Shown piece by piece: positions 22,916 through 30,990 of a stretch of DNA of 64,000 bases. This stretch comes from Streptomyces genisteinicus (GTDB lineage Bacteria; Actinomycetota; Actinomycetes; Streptomycetales; Streptomycetaceae), in assembly GCF_014489615.1 (NCBI RefSeq), contig NZ_CP060825.1, positions 5,156,501 to 5,220,500 of the forward strand. The letters are read 5' to 3'. Position 1 is the stretch's first letter; every line of letters begins with the position of its first letter. The translations under genes and the position numbers were made by a program. The notes beneath the pieces are model-generated. The model did not search any database, had not been told where the DNA came from, and saw nothing but the letters and a program-made list of their open reading frames with translations.

Positions 22916-24043
22916 ATGACTGAGACCTCCCAGCGCCCCCTCCGCGTCCTCGCCGCCATGTCGGGCGGTGTCGACTCCGCCGTCGCCGCCGCCCGCGCCG
23001 CCGAGGCGGGGCACGACGTCACCGGCGTGCACCTGGCGCTCTCCGCCAATCCGCAGTCCTTCCGCACGGGCGCCCGCGGCTGCTGCACCATCGAGGACTC
23101 CCGGGACGCGCGCCGCGCCGCCGACGTGATCGGCATCCCGTTCTACGTCTGGGACCTCGCCGAGCGCTTCCGTGAGGACGTCGTCGAGGACTTCGTCGCC
23201 GAGTACGAGGCCGGCCGCACCCCCAACCCCTGCCTGCGCTGCAACGAGAAGATCAAGTTCGCAGCCCTCCTCGACAAGGCGCTCGCGCTCGGCTTCGACG
23301 CCGTGTGCACGGGCCACTACGCGACCGTGGTCCTGAACGACGACGGCACCCGCGAGCTGCACCGGGCCAGCGACATGGCCAAGGACCAGTCGTACGTGCT
23401 GGGCGTGCTCGACGAGAAGCAGCTCGCGCACGCCATGTTCCCGCTGGGGGACACCCTCACCACCAAGGACGAGATCCGGGCCGAGGCCGAGCGCCGGGGC
23501 CTCGCCGTCGCGAAGAAGCCCGACAGCCACGACATCTGCTTCATCGCCGACGGCGACACCCAGGGCTTCCTCGCGAACCGTCTCGGCCGCGCCGAGGGCG
23601 ACATCGTCGACGAGTCGGGGGCGAAGCTCGGCACCCACGAGGGCGCGTACGGCTTCACCATCGGCCAGCGCAAGGGCCTGCGCATCGGCCACCCGGCGCC
23701 CGACGGCAAGCCGCGCTACGTCCTCGACATCTCGCCGGTGAACAACACCGTCACCGTCGGCCCCGCCGAGGCGCTGGACGTCGACGCCCTCACGGCGATC
23801 AAGCCCCGCTGGTGCGGCACCGCTCCCGAGGGCCCCGGCACGTACACCGCCCAGCTCCGCGCCCACGGCGGCGAGACCGAGGTCACGGCGGAGCTGCTGG
23901 ACGGCCCGGAGCTCCGGGTCTCCTTCGCCGAGCCGGTCCGCGGGGTCGCCCCCGGCCAGGCGATCGTCCTCTACGACGGCAGCCGCGTCGTCGGCTCGGC
24001 GACGATCGCGACGACGGCCCGCCGCGCGACGGCGACCGCCTGA
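22916..24043 (+). CDS. mnmA: tRNA-specific 2-thiouridylase
   Basis: ATP-dependent enzyme that inserts sulfur at position 2 of wobble uridine-34 in tRNAs for Lys, Glu and Gln. The 375-residue protein has the PP-loop AMSGGVDSAVAA near residue 14. Its catalytic cysteines lie in GRTPNPCLRCNEKIKF (about residue 103) and SHDICFIADGD (about 200). The C-terminal beta-barrel starts around 280. The sulfur would come from the cysteine desulfurase at 6952. It starts 61 bases from the divergent amidase gene. Confidence 0.95.
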   Translation: MTETSQRPLRVLAAMSGGVDSAVAAARAAEAGHDVTGVHLALSANPQSFRTGARGCCTIEDSRDARRAADVIGIPFYVWDLAERFREDVVEDFVAEYEAGRTPNPCLRCNEKIKFAALLDKALALGFDAVCTGHYATVVLNDDGTRELHRASDMAKDQSYVLGVLDEKQLAHAMFPLGDTLTTKDEIRAEAERRGLAVAKKPDSHDICFIADGDTQGFLANRLGRAEGDIVDESGAKLGTHEGAYGFTIGQRKGLRIGHPAPDGKPRYVLDISPVNNTVTVGPAEALDVDALTAIKPRWCGTAPEGPGTYTAQLRAHGGETEVTAELLDGPELRVSFAEPVRGVAPGQAIVLYDGSRVVGSATIATTARRATATA

Positions 24044-24046
24044 CGA

Positions 24047-24163
24047 CCCCGGCGCCGGGGCTCTGCGCACGCCCGGCGCACCGGGGCTTCGCGCCTCCCG
24101 GCACGGGTCCGCCGCCCGCCCGGGGCCTCCCTGCGCCCCGGTACGGGGGCCTTCCGCCCCCGT
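24047..24163 (+). terminator. Hairpins downstream of mnmA
   Basis: CCCCGGCGCCGGGG at 24047-24060 is a perfect palindrome just after the stop. A second hairpin, ACGGGGGC (24143-24150) with GCCCCCGT (24156-24163), follows. Either could terminate transcription. Confidence 0.5.
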
Positions 24164-24355
24164 GCGCACCCGGCACGCCGTGCCGCCCCTGTTCGGGTGC
24201 CCCGGCGCAGCAGCGCACCTCCAGGACCTTCGCGCTCCCGTGCGAGGCCGTCTCCCCGTCGCGCACCCACCCGCCCGGCGTCCCCCGGCCCGGACGGGTC
24301 TCAGGGACCGGACAGGGCGTTGCGGAGCCGCCCTTGACGTGGTGTCATCTGCGGC

Positions 24356-24445
24356 ATGAGGCGTGCCCACACAGGTCACACGGTGCCGCTGGACCCCTTC
24401 TGGCCCAGCCGTCGCTCCGACCACTTCGACGAGATCTGTCGCTGA
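24356..24445 (+). CDS. Possible 29-residue small ORF
   Basis: ATG at 24356 opens a 29-codon frame ending TGA at 24443-24445. The product begins MRRAHTGHTVPLDPFWPSRR and ends with a Cys-Arg. Nearly all third positions are G or C, as in real Streptomyces genes. A TTGACG box lies at 24334-24339, but there is no Shine-Dalgarno. It is the only reading frame in the 704-base gap between mnmA and the next gene that looks coding; the rest of that gap holds hairpins and low-complexity GC sequence. Confidence 0.3.
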   Translation: MRRAHTGHTVPLDPFWPSRRSDHFDEICR

Positions 24446-24747
24446 GCACCTCGTTCGACACGGCGTCCCGCGTACCGCGCACCGTTCGCGGGTTCCGCAC
24501 GCCGCCTTCCCTGACGCGACCGACAGCCCCTCGGGGTTCCCCGTCGTCGCCGTGACGCGCCCGACGGCCACCCCGGTGTCCTCGCCGCCTTGACGCGCCC
24601 GCCGCGGGCGGACCGTCCCGCGCCCCTGCCCACCCGGTGATCCGGACCCCTCCGCCCCGCCCCGCGCGCCGCCTCGGCGCCCAGGGCCGGAGCGAGGCTC
24701 CGCCGTGTCCGGGCGCACCTGCGCCCCCAGCCCCCTGGAGCCCCGTC

Positions 24748-25761
24748 ATGCCCTGCTGCGCCCCGTCCGCCGACGGCCGGCACGGCCGCTGCCACGCGCC
24801 CGCCGCGGGCGGCGGCGTGCTGATCGGACCGATCGGCGCCGCCCCGCCCGGCCCGTTCCGTCCGGCCGCGGACAGCCGCGTCACCCGCGGCCAAGTGCCC
24901 GTCCCCGCAGGCACGTTCGCCATGGGCGACGGCTTCGGGGAGGGGTACGCCGCGGACGGGGAAGGGCCGGTGCACCGGGTCCGGCTGGACTCGTTCCTGA
25001 TGGACGCCACCACCGTCACCAACGCCGCGTTCGCCGCGTTCGTGAAGGACACCGGCCACGTCACCGACGCCGAACGCCTCGGCATGTCCGCGGTGTTCCA
25101 CCTCGCGGTGCGCGCCGACCCGGCCGACGTGCTCGGCCGGGTGCCGGGCACGCCGTGGTGGCTCGTGGTGCGGGGCGCCTCGTGGCGGCGCCCGGCCGGG
25201 CCGCTCTCCTCGTCCGGCGCGCTCCAGAACCACCCGGTGGTGCAGGTGAGCTGGAACGACGCCCAGGCGTACTGCGCCTGGGCGGGCAAACGCCTGCCGA
25301 CCGAGGCCGAGTGGGAGTACGCGGCGCGGGGCGGGCTGGAGGGCCGGCGCTTCCCGTGGGGCGACGAACTCACGCCCCGGGGACGGTGGGCGTGCAACAT
25401 CTGGCAGGGCACCTTCCCCACCGTCAACACGGCCGAGGACGGACACGAGACCACCGCGCCGGTCACCGCGTACCGCCCCAACGGCTACGGCCTGTGGAAC
25501 ACCGTCGGCAACGTGTGGGAGTGGTGCGCCGACACCTTCGCGGCCGACGCCTACGCCTCCCGCGCGGCCGACGCCCCCGTGCACGACCCGCGCGGGCCCC
25601 TGCACGACCCGGGCCCCGCCGCGGCGCGCGTGATGCGCGGCGGCTCGTACCTCTGCCACGACTCCTACTGCCACCGCTACCGGGTGGCCGCGCGGTCCGG
25701 CAACACCGCCGAATCGGCGGCGGCGAACATCGGCTTCCGCTGCGCCAACGACGCCGGGTGA
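24748..25761 (+). CDS. Formylglycine-generating enzyme (sulfatase-modifying factor)
   Basis: Copper enzyme that oxidises the cysteine in a sulfatase CxPxR motif to formylglycine. The 337-residue protein has the FGE fold: VPAGTFAMGDGFGEGY, WNDAQAYCAWAGKRLPTEAE, WEYAARGG, NVWEWCADTF and GSYLCHDSYCHRYRVAARS. The cysteines in SYLCHDSYC correspond to the copper-binding pair, and the end AANIGFRC is typical. It is followed after 81 bases by a sulfatase with CTPTR, its evident client. The N-terminal 40 residues are variable. It may act in the cytoplasm before export of the sulfatase. Confidence 0.9.
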   Translation: MPCCAPSADGRHGRCHAPAAGGGVLIGPIGAAPPGPFRPAADSRVTRGQVPVPAGTFAMGDGFGEGYAADGEGPVHRVRLDSFLMDATTVTNAAFAAFVKDTGHVTDAERLGMSAVFHLAVRADPADVLGRVPGTPWWLVVRGASWRRPAGPLSSSGALQNHPVVQVSWNDAQAYCAWAGKRLPTEAEWEYAARGGLEGRRFPWGDELTPRGRWACNIWQGTFPTVNTAEDGHETTAPVTAYRPNGYGLWNTVGNVWEWCADTFAADAYASRAADAPVHDPRGPLHDPGPAAARVMRGGSYLCHDSYCHRYRVAARSGNTAESAAANIGFRCANDAG

Positions 25762-25842
25762 CCCGCGCCGCCGCCCCGTCCGTCCGTTCCGCCTCGTCCC
25801 GCCCGTCCGTCCCGCACCCCCCTTCAGAAGGAGACCCGTCCC

Positions 25843-27570
25843 ATGCGCGCTCGACGATCACGGCCGTACGGCCTGCTCGCCCTCCCCGCGATCCTCACCC
25901 TCACCACGCTCAGCGCCCCCGCGGCCGCCACCCCGGGGACGGACCGGCCCGCCGCGCCCCGTGCGCAGCAGCCGAACATCGTCTACGTCCTCGCCGACGA
26001 CTTCGGCTGGACCAGCCTGAGCAGTCCGCGCACCAACCAGGGCAACCCCAGCGACTTCTACGAGACCCCGGCCCTGGAGCGCATCGCGCAGGAGGGGGTC
26101 TCGTTCGACAACGCCTACACCTCGGTGAACTGCACCCCGACGCGCGCCGCCCTGCTCACCGGCCTCTACGCGCCGCGGCCCGAGAACAACATCTACCTCG
26201 TCGGCGACCTCGACCGCGGCGGCGACGGCACGCTCCTCAAGGGCCCCGCGCAGGGCCGCGCCGACGGGGCCACCGTGCTGCCGCCCGAGGCCGTCACGGT
26301 CGGCGAACGGCTCCAGGGCGCCGGCTACACCACCGGGTACCTGGGCAAGTTCCATGTGACGCGGACGCCTGAGGCGATCACCGAGCAGCACGGCTTCGAC
26401 GAGAACATCGGCGGTCAGGGAAGCGGCGACCCGGGGGCGTACCACGCGAAGGACGGGCAGTTCGGGCCGAAGATCGGCCCGGCGCTCGACGCCTTCGCCG
26501 GCGACTACACCCGGGCCTACGTCGACGAGAACATCCGCCCGTACAGCAAGGGCGTCGACCCGGCGGCCCTGGACGCCCTGGTGGGCACGGACAAGCACGT
26601 CACCGACGCGCTGGCCGACGCCACGATCGACTTCGTCGAACGGAACAAGCAGGACCGCTTCTTCGCGTTCCTGAGCCCCTACGCCGTCCACACCCCGGTC
26701 GGCGACGCACAGGGACGCGCGGACCTGCTCGCCAAGTACAAGGCCAAGACGCCCGGCAGGAGCACGTCCAACCCGGCGTACGGGGCGCTCGTCGAGGGCC
26801 TGGACCAGAGCGTCGCCCGCCTGGTGCGGCACCTGAGGACCACTCCGGACCCCCGCAACCCCGGCCATCCGCTCGCCGACAACACCGTGGTCGTCTTCAC
26901 CGCCGACAACGGCGGCGTGGAGACCTTCACCGACAACGGTCCGCTGCGCGGGCAGAAGGGCGAACTGCGCGAGGGCGGCATCCGCGTCCCGCTGATCGCG
27001 TGGAGCGCCAACCCGTCCCTGGTCGACGGCGGCCGGATCGACCACACCCCGGTCTACGCCGCCGACCACCACGCCACCGTCGCCGCCCTGGCGGGAGCGG
27101 CGCCGGCCGCCCGGCCCGTGGACGGGGTGTCCCTGGAGCGGCTGTTCGCCGACGGCCGGGCCCGGCTCGACCGGCAGTCCCTCTACTGGCACCTGCCCGG
27201 ATACCTCATCGCGGGCGGGCGCGACCAGCGCCCCCAGTCGGTGGTCCGCTCCGGGCGCTGGAAGCTCGTCCACAACTACGAGGACCGCTCCTGGGAGCTG
27301 TACGACCTGGCCACCGACATCGGCGAGGCGCGCGACCTGGCAGGCGAGCGGCCGGACCAGGTGCGGCGGCTCGGAGCCGACCTGGTCCGCTGGCTGGACG
27401 CCGTCGACGCCCCGCTGGCCACGCTGCGCGAGGGCAGGGAGCCGCTCCGCCTCACCGTCACCGGCACCACGTACGCCGACGGTCACGCGACCGTGCGCAC
27501 CGGCGAGACCGTCGTCGTCCGGCCGGGCGACGAGGTGCCCCTGGTGCTCCCGGCGGCCACCCGCCGCTGA
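25843..27570 (+). CDS. Secreted type I sulfatase
   Basis: Exported arylsulfatase-type enzyme of 575 residues. The signal peptide covers about residues 1-28. The N-terminal domain starts NIVYVLADDFGWTSL, whose two aspartates bind calcium. The modification motif is NCTPTRAALLTGLYAPR near residue 95 (cysteine type), then HTPVGDAQGR, TADNGGVETFTDNGPLRGQK and the C-terminal domain from about 445. The ribosome site is AAGGAGAC. The partner FGE gene is directly upstream, and the pair looks like an acquired unit between housekeeping genes. The sulfated substrate is unknown; no polysaccharide-degrading genes are adjacent. Confidence 0.9.
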   Translation: MRARRSRPYGLLALPAILTLTTLSAPAAATPGTDRPAAPRAQQPNIVYVLADDFGWTSLSSPRTNQGNPSDFYETPALERIAQEGVSFDNAYTSVNCTPTRAALLTGLYAPRPENNIYLVGDLDRGGDGTLLKGPAQGRADGATVLPPEAVTVGERLQGAGYTTGYLGKFHVTRTPEAITEQHGFDENIGGQGSGDPGAYHAKDGQFGPKIGPALDAFAGDYTRAYVDENIRPYSKGVDPAALDALVGTDKHVTDALADATIDFVERNKQDRFFAFLSPYAVHTPVGDAQGRADLLAKYKAKTPGRSTSNPAYGALVEGLDQSVARLVRHLRTTPDPRNPGHPLADNTVVVFTADNGGVETFTDNGPLRGQKGELREGGIRVPLIAWSANPSLVDGGRIDHTPVYAADHHATVAALAGAAPAARPVDGVSLERLFADGRARLDRQSLYWHLPGYLIAGGRDQRPQSVVRSGRWKLVHNYEDRSWELYDLATDIGEARDLAGERPDQVRRLGADLVRWLDAVDAPLATLREGREPLRLTVTGTTYADGHATVRTGETVVVRPGDEVPLVLPAATRR

Positions 27571-27626
27571 CGGCCGGACATCGCACGCGCGACGTCGCTC
27601 AACAGCAGCGCCGTACACGCTGGTTG

Positions 27627-27660
27627 CCGCCCCCGGGCCCGGAGTCGCGCCCGGGGGCGG
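27627..27660. terminator. Bidirectional terminator after the sulfatase gene
   Basis: Twelve-base arms CCGCCCCCGGGC (27627-27638) and GCCCGGGGGCGG (27649-27660), ten-base loop, between convergent genes. Confidence 0.7.
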
Positions 27661-27735
27661 CTCGCGCGTTCGATCCCGCCGCCGTGGGCGGGCACCGGGG
27701 AGCCCTGGCGGACCCGACGGCCCGGAGCGCCCCGC

Positions 27736-28533
27736 TCACCCCGCGAAGAACGCCGCCAGGACCGGTGCCAGCACGTGCGGGGCCACCTCGTGGGTCTGGC
27801 CGGTGAGGGTGCGGTGACGGCCGCGGGGGAGGGCGGTGGCCACCGCGCGGGCGGCCTCGCGCATCGGGGACGGGCTCGCGCCGCCGTCCACGACGAGGAC
27901 GCGGCCGGTCACGGTCGCCAGCAGCTCCGTGGGCACCGTGCCGTCGCCCAGGACCTCGTGGTCGTAGGCGAGGGTGTGGGCCAGCCGCTCCATGTCCGCC
28001 CAGACGGGGAGCCGGCGCAGACCGTACAGCGCCTCCGCCGGCATGCCGGCCGCGCGCAGGAACTCGGCGAGGACGTCGCCCCGCCGGTCCTCGGCGAGTA
28101 AGGAGGCCATCCGGTGCACCCGGGCACGCCGGTCCGCCCGTGCCCGCGCCCCGGTCTCGTACGGCGGCTCGTAGACGGACAGCCCGCGGACGGGCACGCC
28201 GGCCGCCGCCGCCCGCAGGGCCAGCGCCGCGCCGGACGACATGCCGTGCACCATCACCTCCCCGCCGGCCAGCGCGACGACCGCCGCCAGGTCCTCGATC
28301 TCGCGCTCGACCGCGTACGGGGCCCGGTCGCCGCTGCCGCCGCGGCCCCGGCGGTCGTAGGTGAACACGGTGAAGTCCGCCGCCAGCAGCTCCGCCAGCG
28401 GGGCGTCCGACGCCGAGGTGCACAGGGCGCCGCCCACCAGCACCACCGCCGGTCCCGTGCCGCGCTGTTCGCAGGCGATGGCGGTGCCGTCGGTCGACAT
28501 GGTCAGGCTCGCGGTGCTGCTCAGGTTGTCCAT
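27736..28533 (-). CDS. Alpha/beta hydrolase
   Basis: Protein of 265 residues with the alpha/beta-hydrolase layout. The oxyanion region is VLVGGALCTS, the FTYDRRGRGGSGD loop follows, and the nucleophile elbow is HGMSSGAALAL (serine about residue 99). The acid lies in VLVVDGGAS and the catalytic histidine in LTGQTHEVAPH. There is no signal peptide, so it is cytoplasmic. Substrate is unknown; esterase or lactonase-like activity is the default. It is divergent from the LOG-like gene, with about 95 bases between the starts. Confidence 0.85.
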   Translation of the reverse strand: MDNLSSTASLTMSTDGTAIACEQRGTGPAVVLVGGALCTSASDAPLAELLAADFTVFTYDRRGRGGSGDRAPYAVEREIEDLAAVVALAGGEVMVHGMSSGAALALRAAAAGVPVRGLSVYEPPYETGARARADRRARVHRMASLLAEDRRGDVLAEFLRAAGMPAEALYGLRRLPVWADMERLAHTLAYDHEVLGDGTVPTELLATVTGRVLVVDGGASPSPMREAARAVATALPRGRHRTLTGQTHEVAPHVLAPVLAAFFAG

Positions 28534-28629
28534 GGGAGTCCTGACCGGCGTACGCGGCGGAACTCATCGGCGCCGCCGGGACGAATTCCCGCCCGCCGCG
28601 CGGTCCGCGGCGCCCCGTACGGTGGCCTC

Positions 28630-29169
28630 ATGAACATCTGCGTCTTCCTCTCCGCCGCCGACCTCGACGAGCGCTACACCCGACCCGCCCGCGAGTTCGC
28701 GGAACTGATCGGCAAGGGCGGCCACACGCTGGTCTGGGGCGGCTCCGACGTCGGTCTGATGAAGGTCGTCGCGGACGGGGTCGCCGAGGCGGGCGGACGG
28801 CTGGTCGGGGTCTCGGTGGAGTTCCTCCGCTCCAGCGCCCGCGCCGTCGCCGACGAGATGGTGATCACCGCGGACCTCGCCGAGCGCAAGGCGGAGCTGC
28901 TCGCCAGGTCGGACGCGATCGTGATCATGGTCGGGGGGACCGGGACCCTCGACGAGGCCACCGAGATCCTGGAGTTCAAGAAGCACGGGCACCACACCAA
29001 GCCCGTGGTGCTGCTCAACACGGCGGGCTTCTACGACGGGCTGGAGCAGCAGTTCCGCAGGATGGACGAGGAGGGCTTCCTGCCGCTGCCCCTCACCGAG
29101 CTGGTGTTCTTCGCCGAGGACGGCGCGAGCGCCCTCGCCCACCTGGAGGAGACCGCGGGCGTGCGGTGA
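28630..29169 (+). CDS. LOG family (TIGR00730-like) Rossmann protein
   Basis: Protein of 179 residues related to lysine-decarboxylase-like LOG proteins, which release cytokinin bases or other free bases from ribotides. The fold begins ICVFLSAADLDERY, followed by LVWGGSDVGLMKVVADG. The signature PGGxGTxxE appears as VGGTGTLDEATEIL, with valine in place of the usual proline. The C-terminus has FYDGLEQQFRRMDEEGFL. No clear ribosome site is seen before the ATG. It is eight codons short of the next gene and probably co-transcribed with the SDR. Confidence 0.8.
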   Translation: MNICVFLSAADLDERYTRPAREFAELIGKGGHTLVWGGSDVGLMKVVADGVAEAGGRLVGVSVEFLRSSARAVADEMVITADLAERKAELLARSDAIVIMVGGTGTLDEATEILEFKKHGHHTKPVVLLNTAGFYDGLEQQFRRMDEEGFLPLPLTELVFFAEDGASALAHLEETAGVR

Positions 29170-29185
29170 TGCGAGCATGGCGGGC

Positions 29186-29875
29186 ATGGCTACCCACCTG
29201 ATCACCGGCGCCGGATCCGGAATCGGCGAGGCCGTGGCGCGACGGCTGCACGCACGCGGCGACGAGCTGATCCTCGTCGCGCGCGACGCCGGCCGCGCCA
29301 AGGAGCTCGCGACACGGTTCCCCGGAGCCGGCACCCTCGTCGCCGACCTCGCCGAGCCCGACCGCATCTCCTGGGCCCTCGGGCACCAGACGATGCCGGA
29401 CCGCGTCGACTCGCTGCTGCACATCGCGGGCGTCGTCGACCTCGGCGGCGTCGGCGAACTCACCACGAAGACCTGGCACCACCAGCTCGACGTCAACCTG
29501 GTCGCCCCCGCCGAGCTCACCCGGCTGTTCCTGCCCCAACTGCGCGTCTGCCAGGGGCACGTCGTCTTCGTGAACTCGGGCGCCGGGCTCGCCGCGCACG
29601 CCCAGTGGGGCGCCTACGCGGCGTCCAAGCACGGGCTGAAGGCGCTCGCCGACTCGCTGCGCCACGAGGAGCACCCGGCCGGGGTGCGGGTCACCACCGT
29701 GTATCCGGGGCGCACCGCGAGCCCCATGCAGGCGAAGGTGCACGCGCAGGAGGGCAAGGAGTACGACGCGGCGCACTGGATCGACCCCGAGTCCGTCGCC
29801 ACGACGATCGTCATGGCGATCGACCTCCCGCGCGACGCCGAGGTCAACGACCTCACCGTCCGCCCCGGACGCTGA
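29186..29875 (+). CDS. Short-chain dehydrogenase/reductase
   Basis: NAD(P)-dependent oxidoreductase of 229 residues. The cofactor motif ITGAGSGIGEAVARRL (TGxxxGIG) is at the N-terminus, NVNLVAPAEL-type helix positions follow (here DVNLVAPAEL), the catalytic serine is in FVNSGAGLA, and YAASKHG is the YxxxK pair near residue 150. ATG 29186 is preferred over ATG 29177 because it gives the usual short N-terminus; neither has a good ribosome site. The substrate is unknown. It follows the LOG-like gene by about 15 bases. Confidence 0.87.
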   Translation: MATHLITGAGSGIGEAVARRLHARGDELILVARDAGRAKELATRFPGAGTLVADLAEPDRISWALGHQTMPDRVDSLLHIAGVVDLGGVGELTTKTWHHQLDVNLVAPAELTRLFLPQLRVCQGHVVFVNSGAGLAAHAQWGAYAASKHGLKALADSLRHEEHPAGVRVTTVYPGRTASPMQAKVHAQEGKEYDAAHWIDPESVATTIVMAIDLPRDAEVNDLTVRPGR

Positions 29876-29954
29876 GCCCGCGGGGCGGGGGCCCGGGGCG
29901 CACCCCGCGGCTCCCCGCCCCGGCCGGACCGCCGGGGGCGCGTACGCTTCCCGG

Positions 29955-30959
29955 GTGAGTGACACGAACACCTTCCCCTGGGGTCCCGCGACCGGTGTCG
30001 GCTCCATGCCCGGCGGGGACGCCCGCGAGAGCGCGAAGACCGTCACCGGCTCCTTCGAGGACTTCCCCTTCCTGGCCGAGCTGCCCGCCCGCGGCCCGGG
30101 CGCGGACATGATCGGCCGCAGCATCGGCCTGCTCGTCGAGATGAACGCCCATGTCGAGCCGAGCGGCTGGCGGGTCAGCGACCGCCCCGGGCGCGACACC
30201 CGCCGCGCCCACTCGTGGCTGGGGGAGGACCTCGACGCGCTGGAGGAGTTCACCCAGGGCTACGAGGGCCCGGTGAAGGTGCAGGCCGTCGGGCCGTGGA
30301 CGCTCGCCGCCGCGCTCGAACTGCGGGGCGGGGAAGCCGCGCTCGGGGACCCGGGCGCCTGCCGCGACCTGGTCGGCTCGCTCGCCGAGGGCCTGCGCGG
30401 CCACCTCGCCGACGTCCGCCGCAGGGTGCCGGGCGCCCAGGTCGTCCTCCAGCTCGACGAGCCCTCGCTGACCGCCGTGCTGCGCGGCTCCGTCCGCACC
30501 GCCAGCGGCTACCGGACGTACCGGGCGGTCGACCGGCAGGTGGTGGAGAGCGCGCTGCGCGACGTCGTCGCGGTGCACGGGGGACCGGTGGTCGTGCACT
30601 CCTGCGCCCCGGACGTGCCGTTCGCGCTGCTGCGCCGGGCCGGTGCCGCGGGCATCTCGTTCGACTTCTCGTTGCTCACCGAGCGTGAGGAGGAGGCGAT
30701 CGGGGAGGCCGTGGAGGGCGGAACCCGGATCCTCGCGGGAGTCGTGCCCTCCACCGACGCCGCATTGTCCGACCCGGGCGGTAGCGTCATGGGTGTCAGG
30801 ACGCTGTGGCGCAGGCTGGGGCTGAATCCGGGGACTCTCGCCGAGTCCGTCGTCATCACTCCCTCCTGCGGTCTCGCGGGCGCTTCGCCCGCGTACGCCC
30901 GCGCGGCGCTCGCCCACTGCGTCCGGGCCGCGAGATCGCTCGCAGACAACCCTGAGTGA
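29955..30959 (+). CDS. Cobalamin-independent methionine synthase-like protein (MetE C-terminal domain only)
   Basis: Protein of 334 residues matching the C-terminal catalytic half of MetE, which methylates homocysteine. It lacks the N-terminal half of full-length MetE (about 750 residues). Zinc ligands are seen in VVVHSCAPD (His215, Cys217) and ITPSCGLAG (Cys305). The position of the usual glutamate ligand appears to hold aspartate (SFDFS, Asp237). GSMPGGDARE and LQLDEPSL are also family landmarks. Such stand-alone domains occur in many actinobacteria, and the methyl donor is not known. The GTG start lies 31 bases ahead of the ligA start region, suggesting co-transcription with ligA. Confidence 0.8.
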   Translation: MSDTNTFPWGPATGVGSMPGGDARESAKTVTGSFEDFPFLAELPARGPGADMIGRSIGLLVEMNAHVEPSGWRVSDRPGRDTRRAHSWLGEDLDALEEFTQGYEGPVKVQAVGPWTLAAALELRGGEAALGDPGACRDLVGSLAEGLRGHLADVRRRVPGAQVVLQLDEPSLTAVLRGSVRTASGYRTYRAVDRQVVESALRDVVAVHGGPVVVHSCAPDVPFALLRRAGAAGISFDFSLLTEREEEAIGEAVEGGTRILAGVVPSTDAALSDPGGSVMGVRTLWRRLGLNPGTLAESVVITPSCGLAGASPAYARAALAHCVRAARSLADNPE

Positions 30960-30990
30960 CGGGGTGCACGGGACACGGGAGGACGAGACG

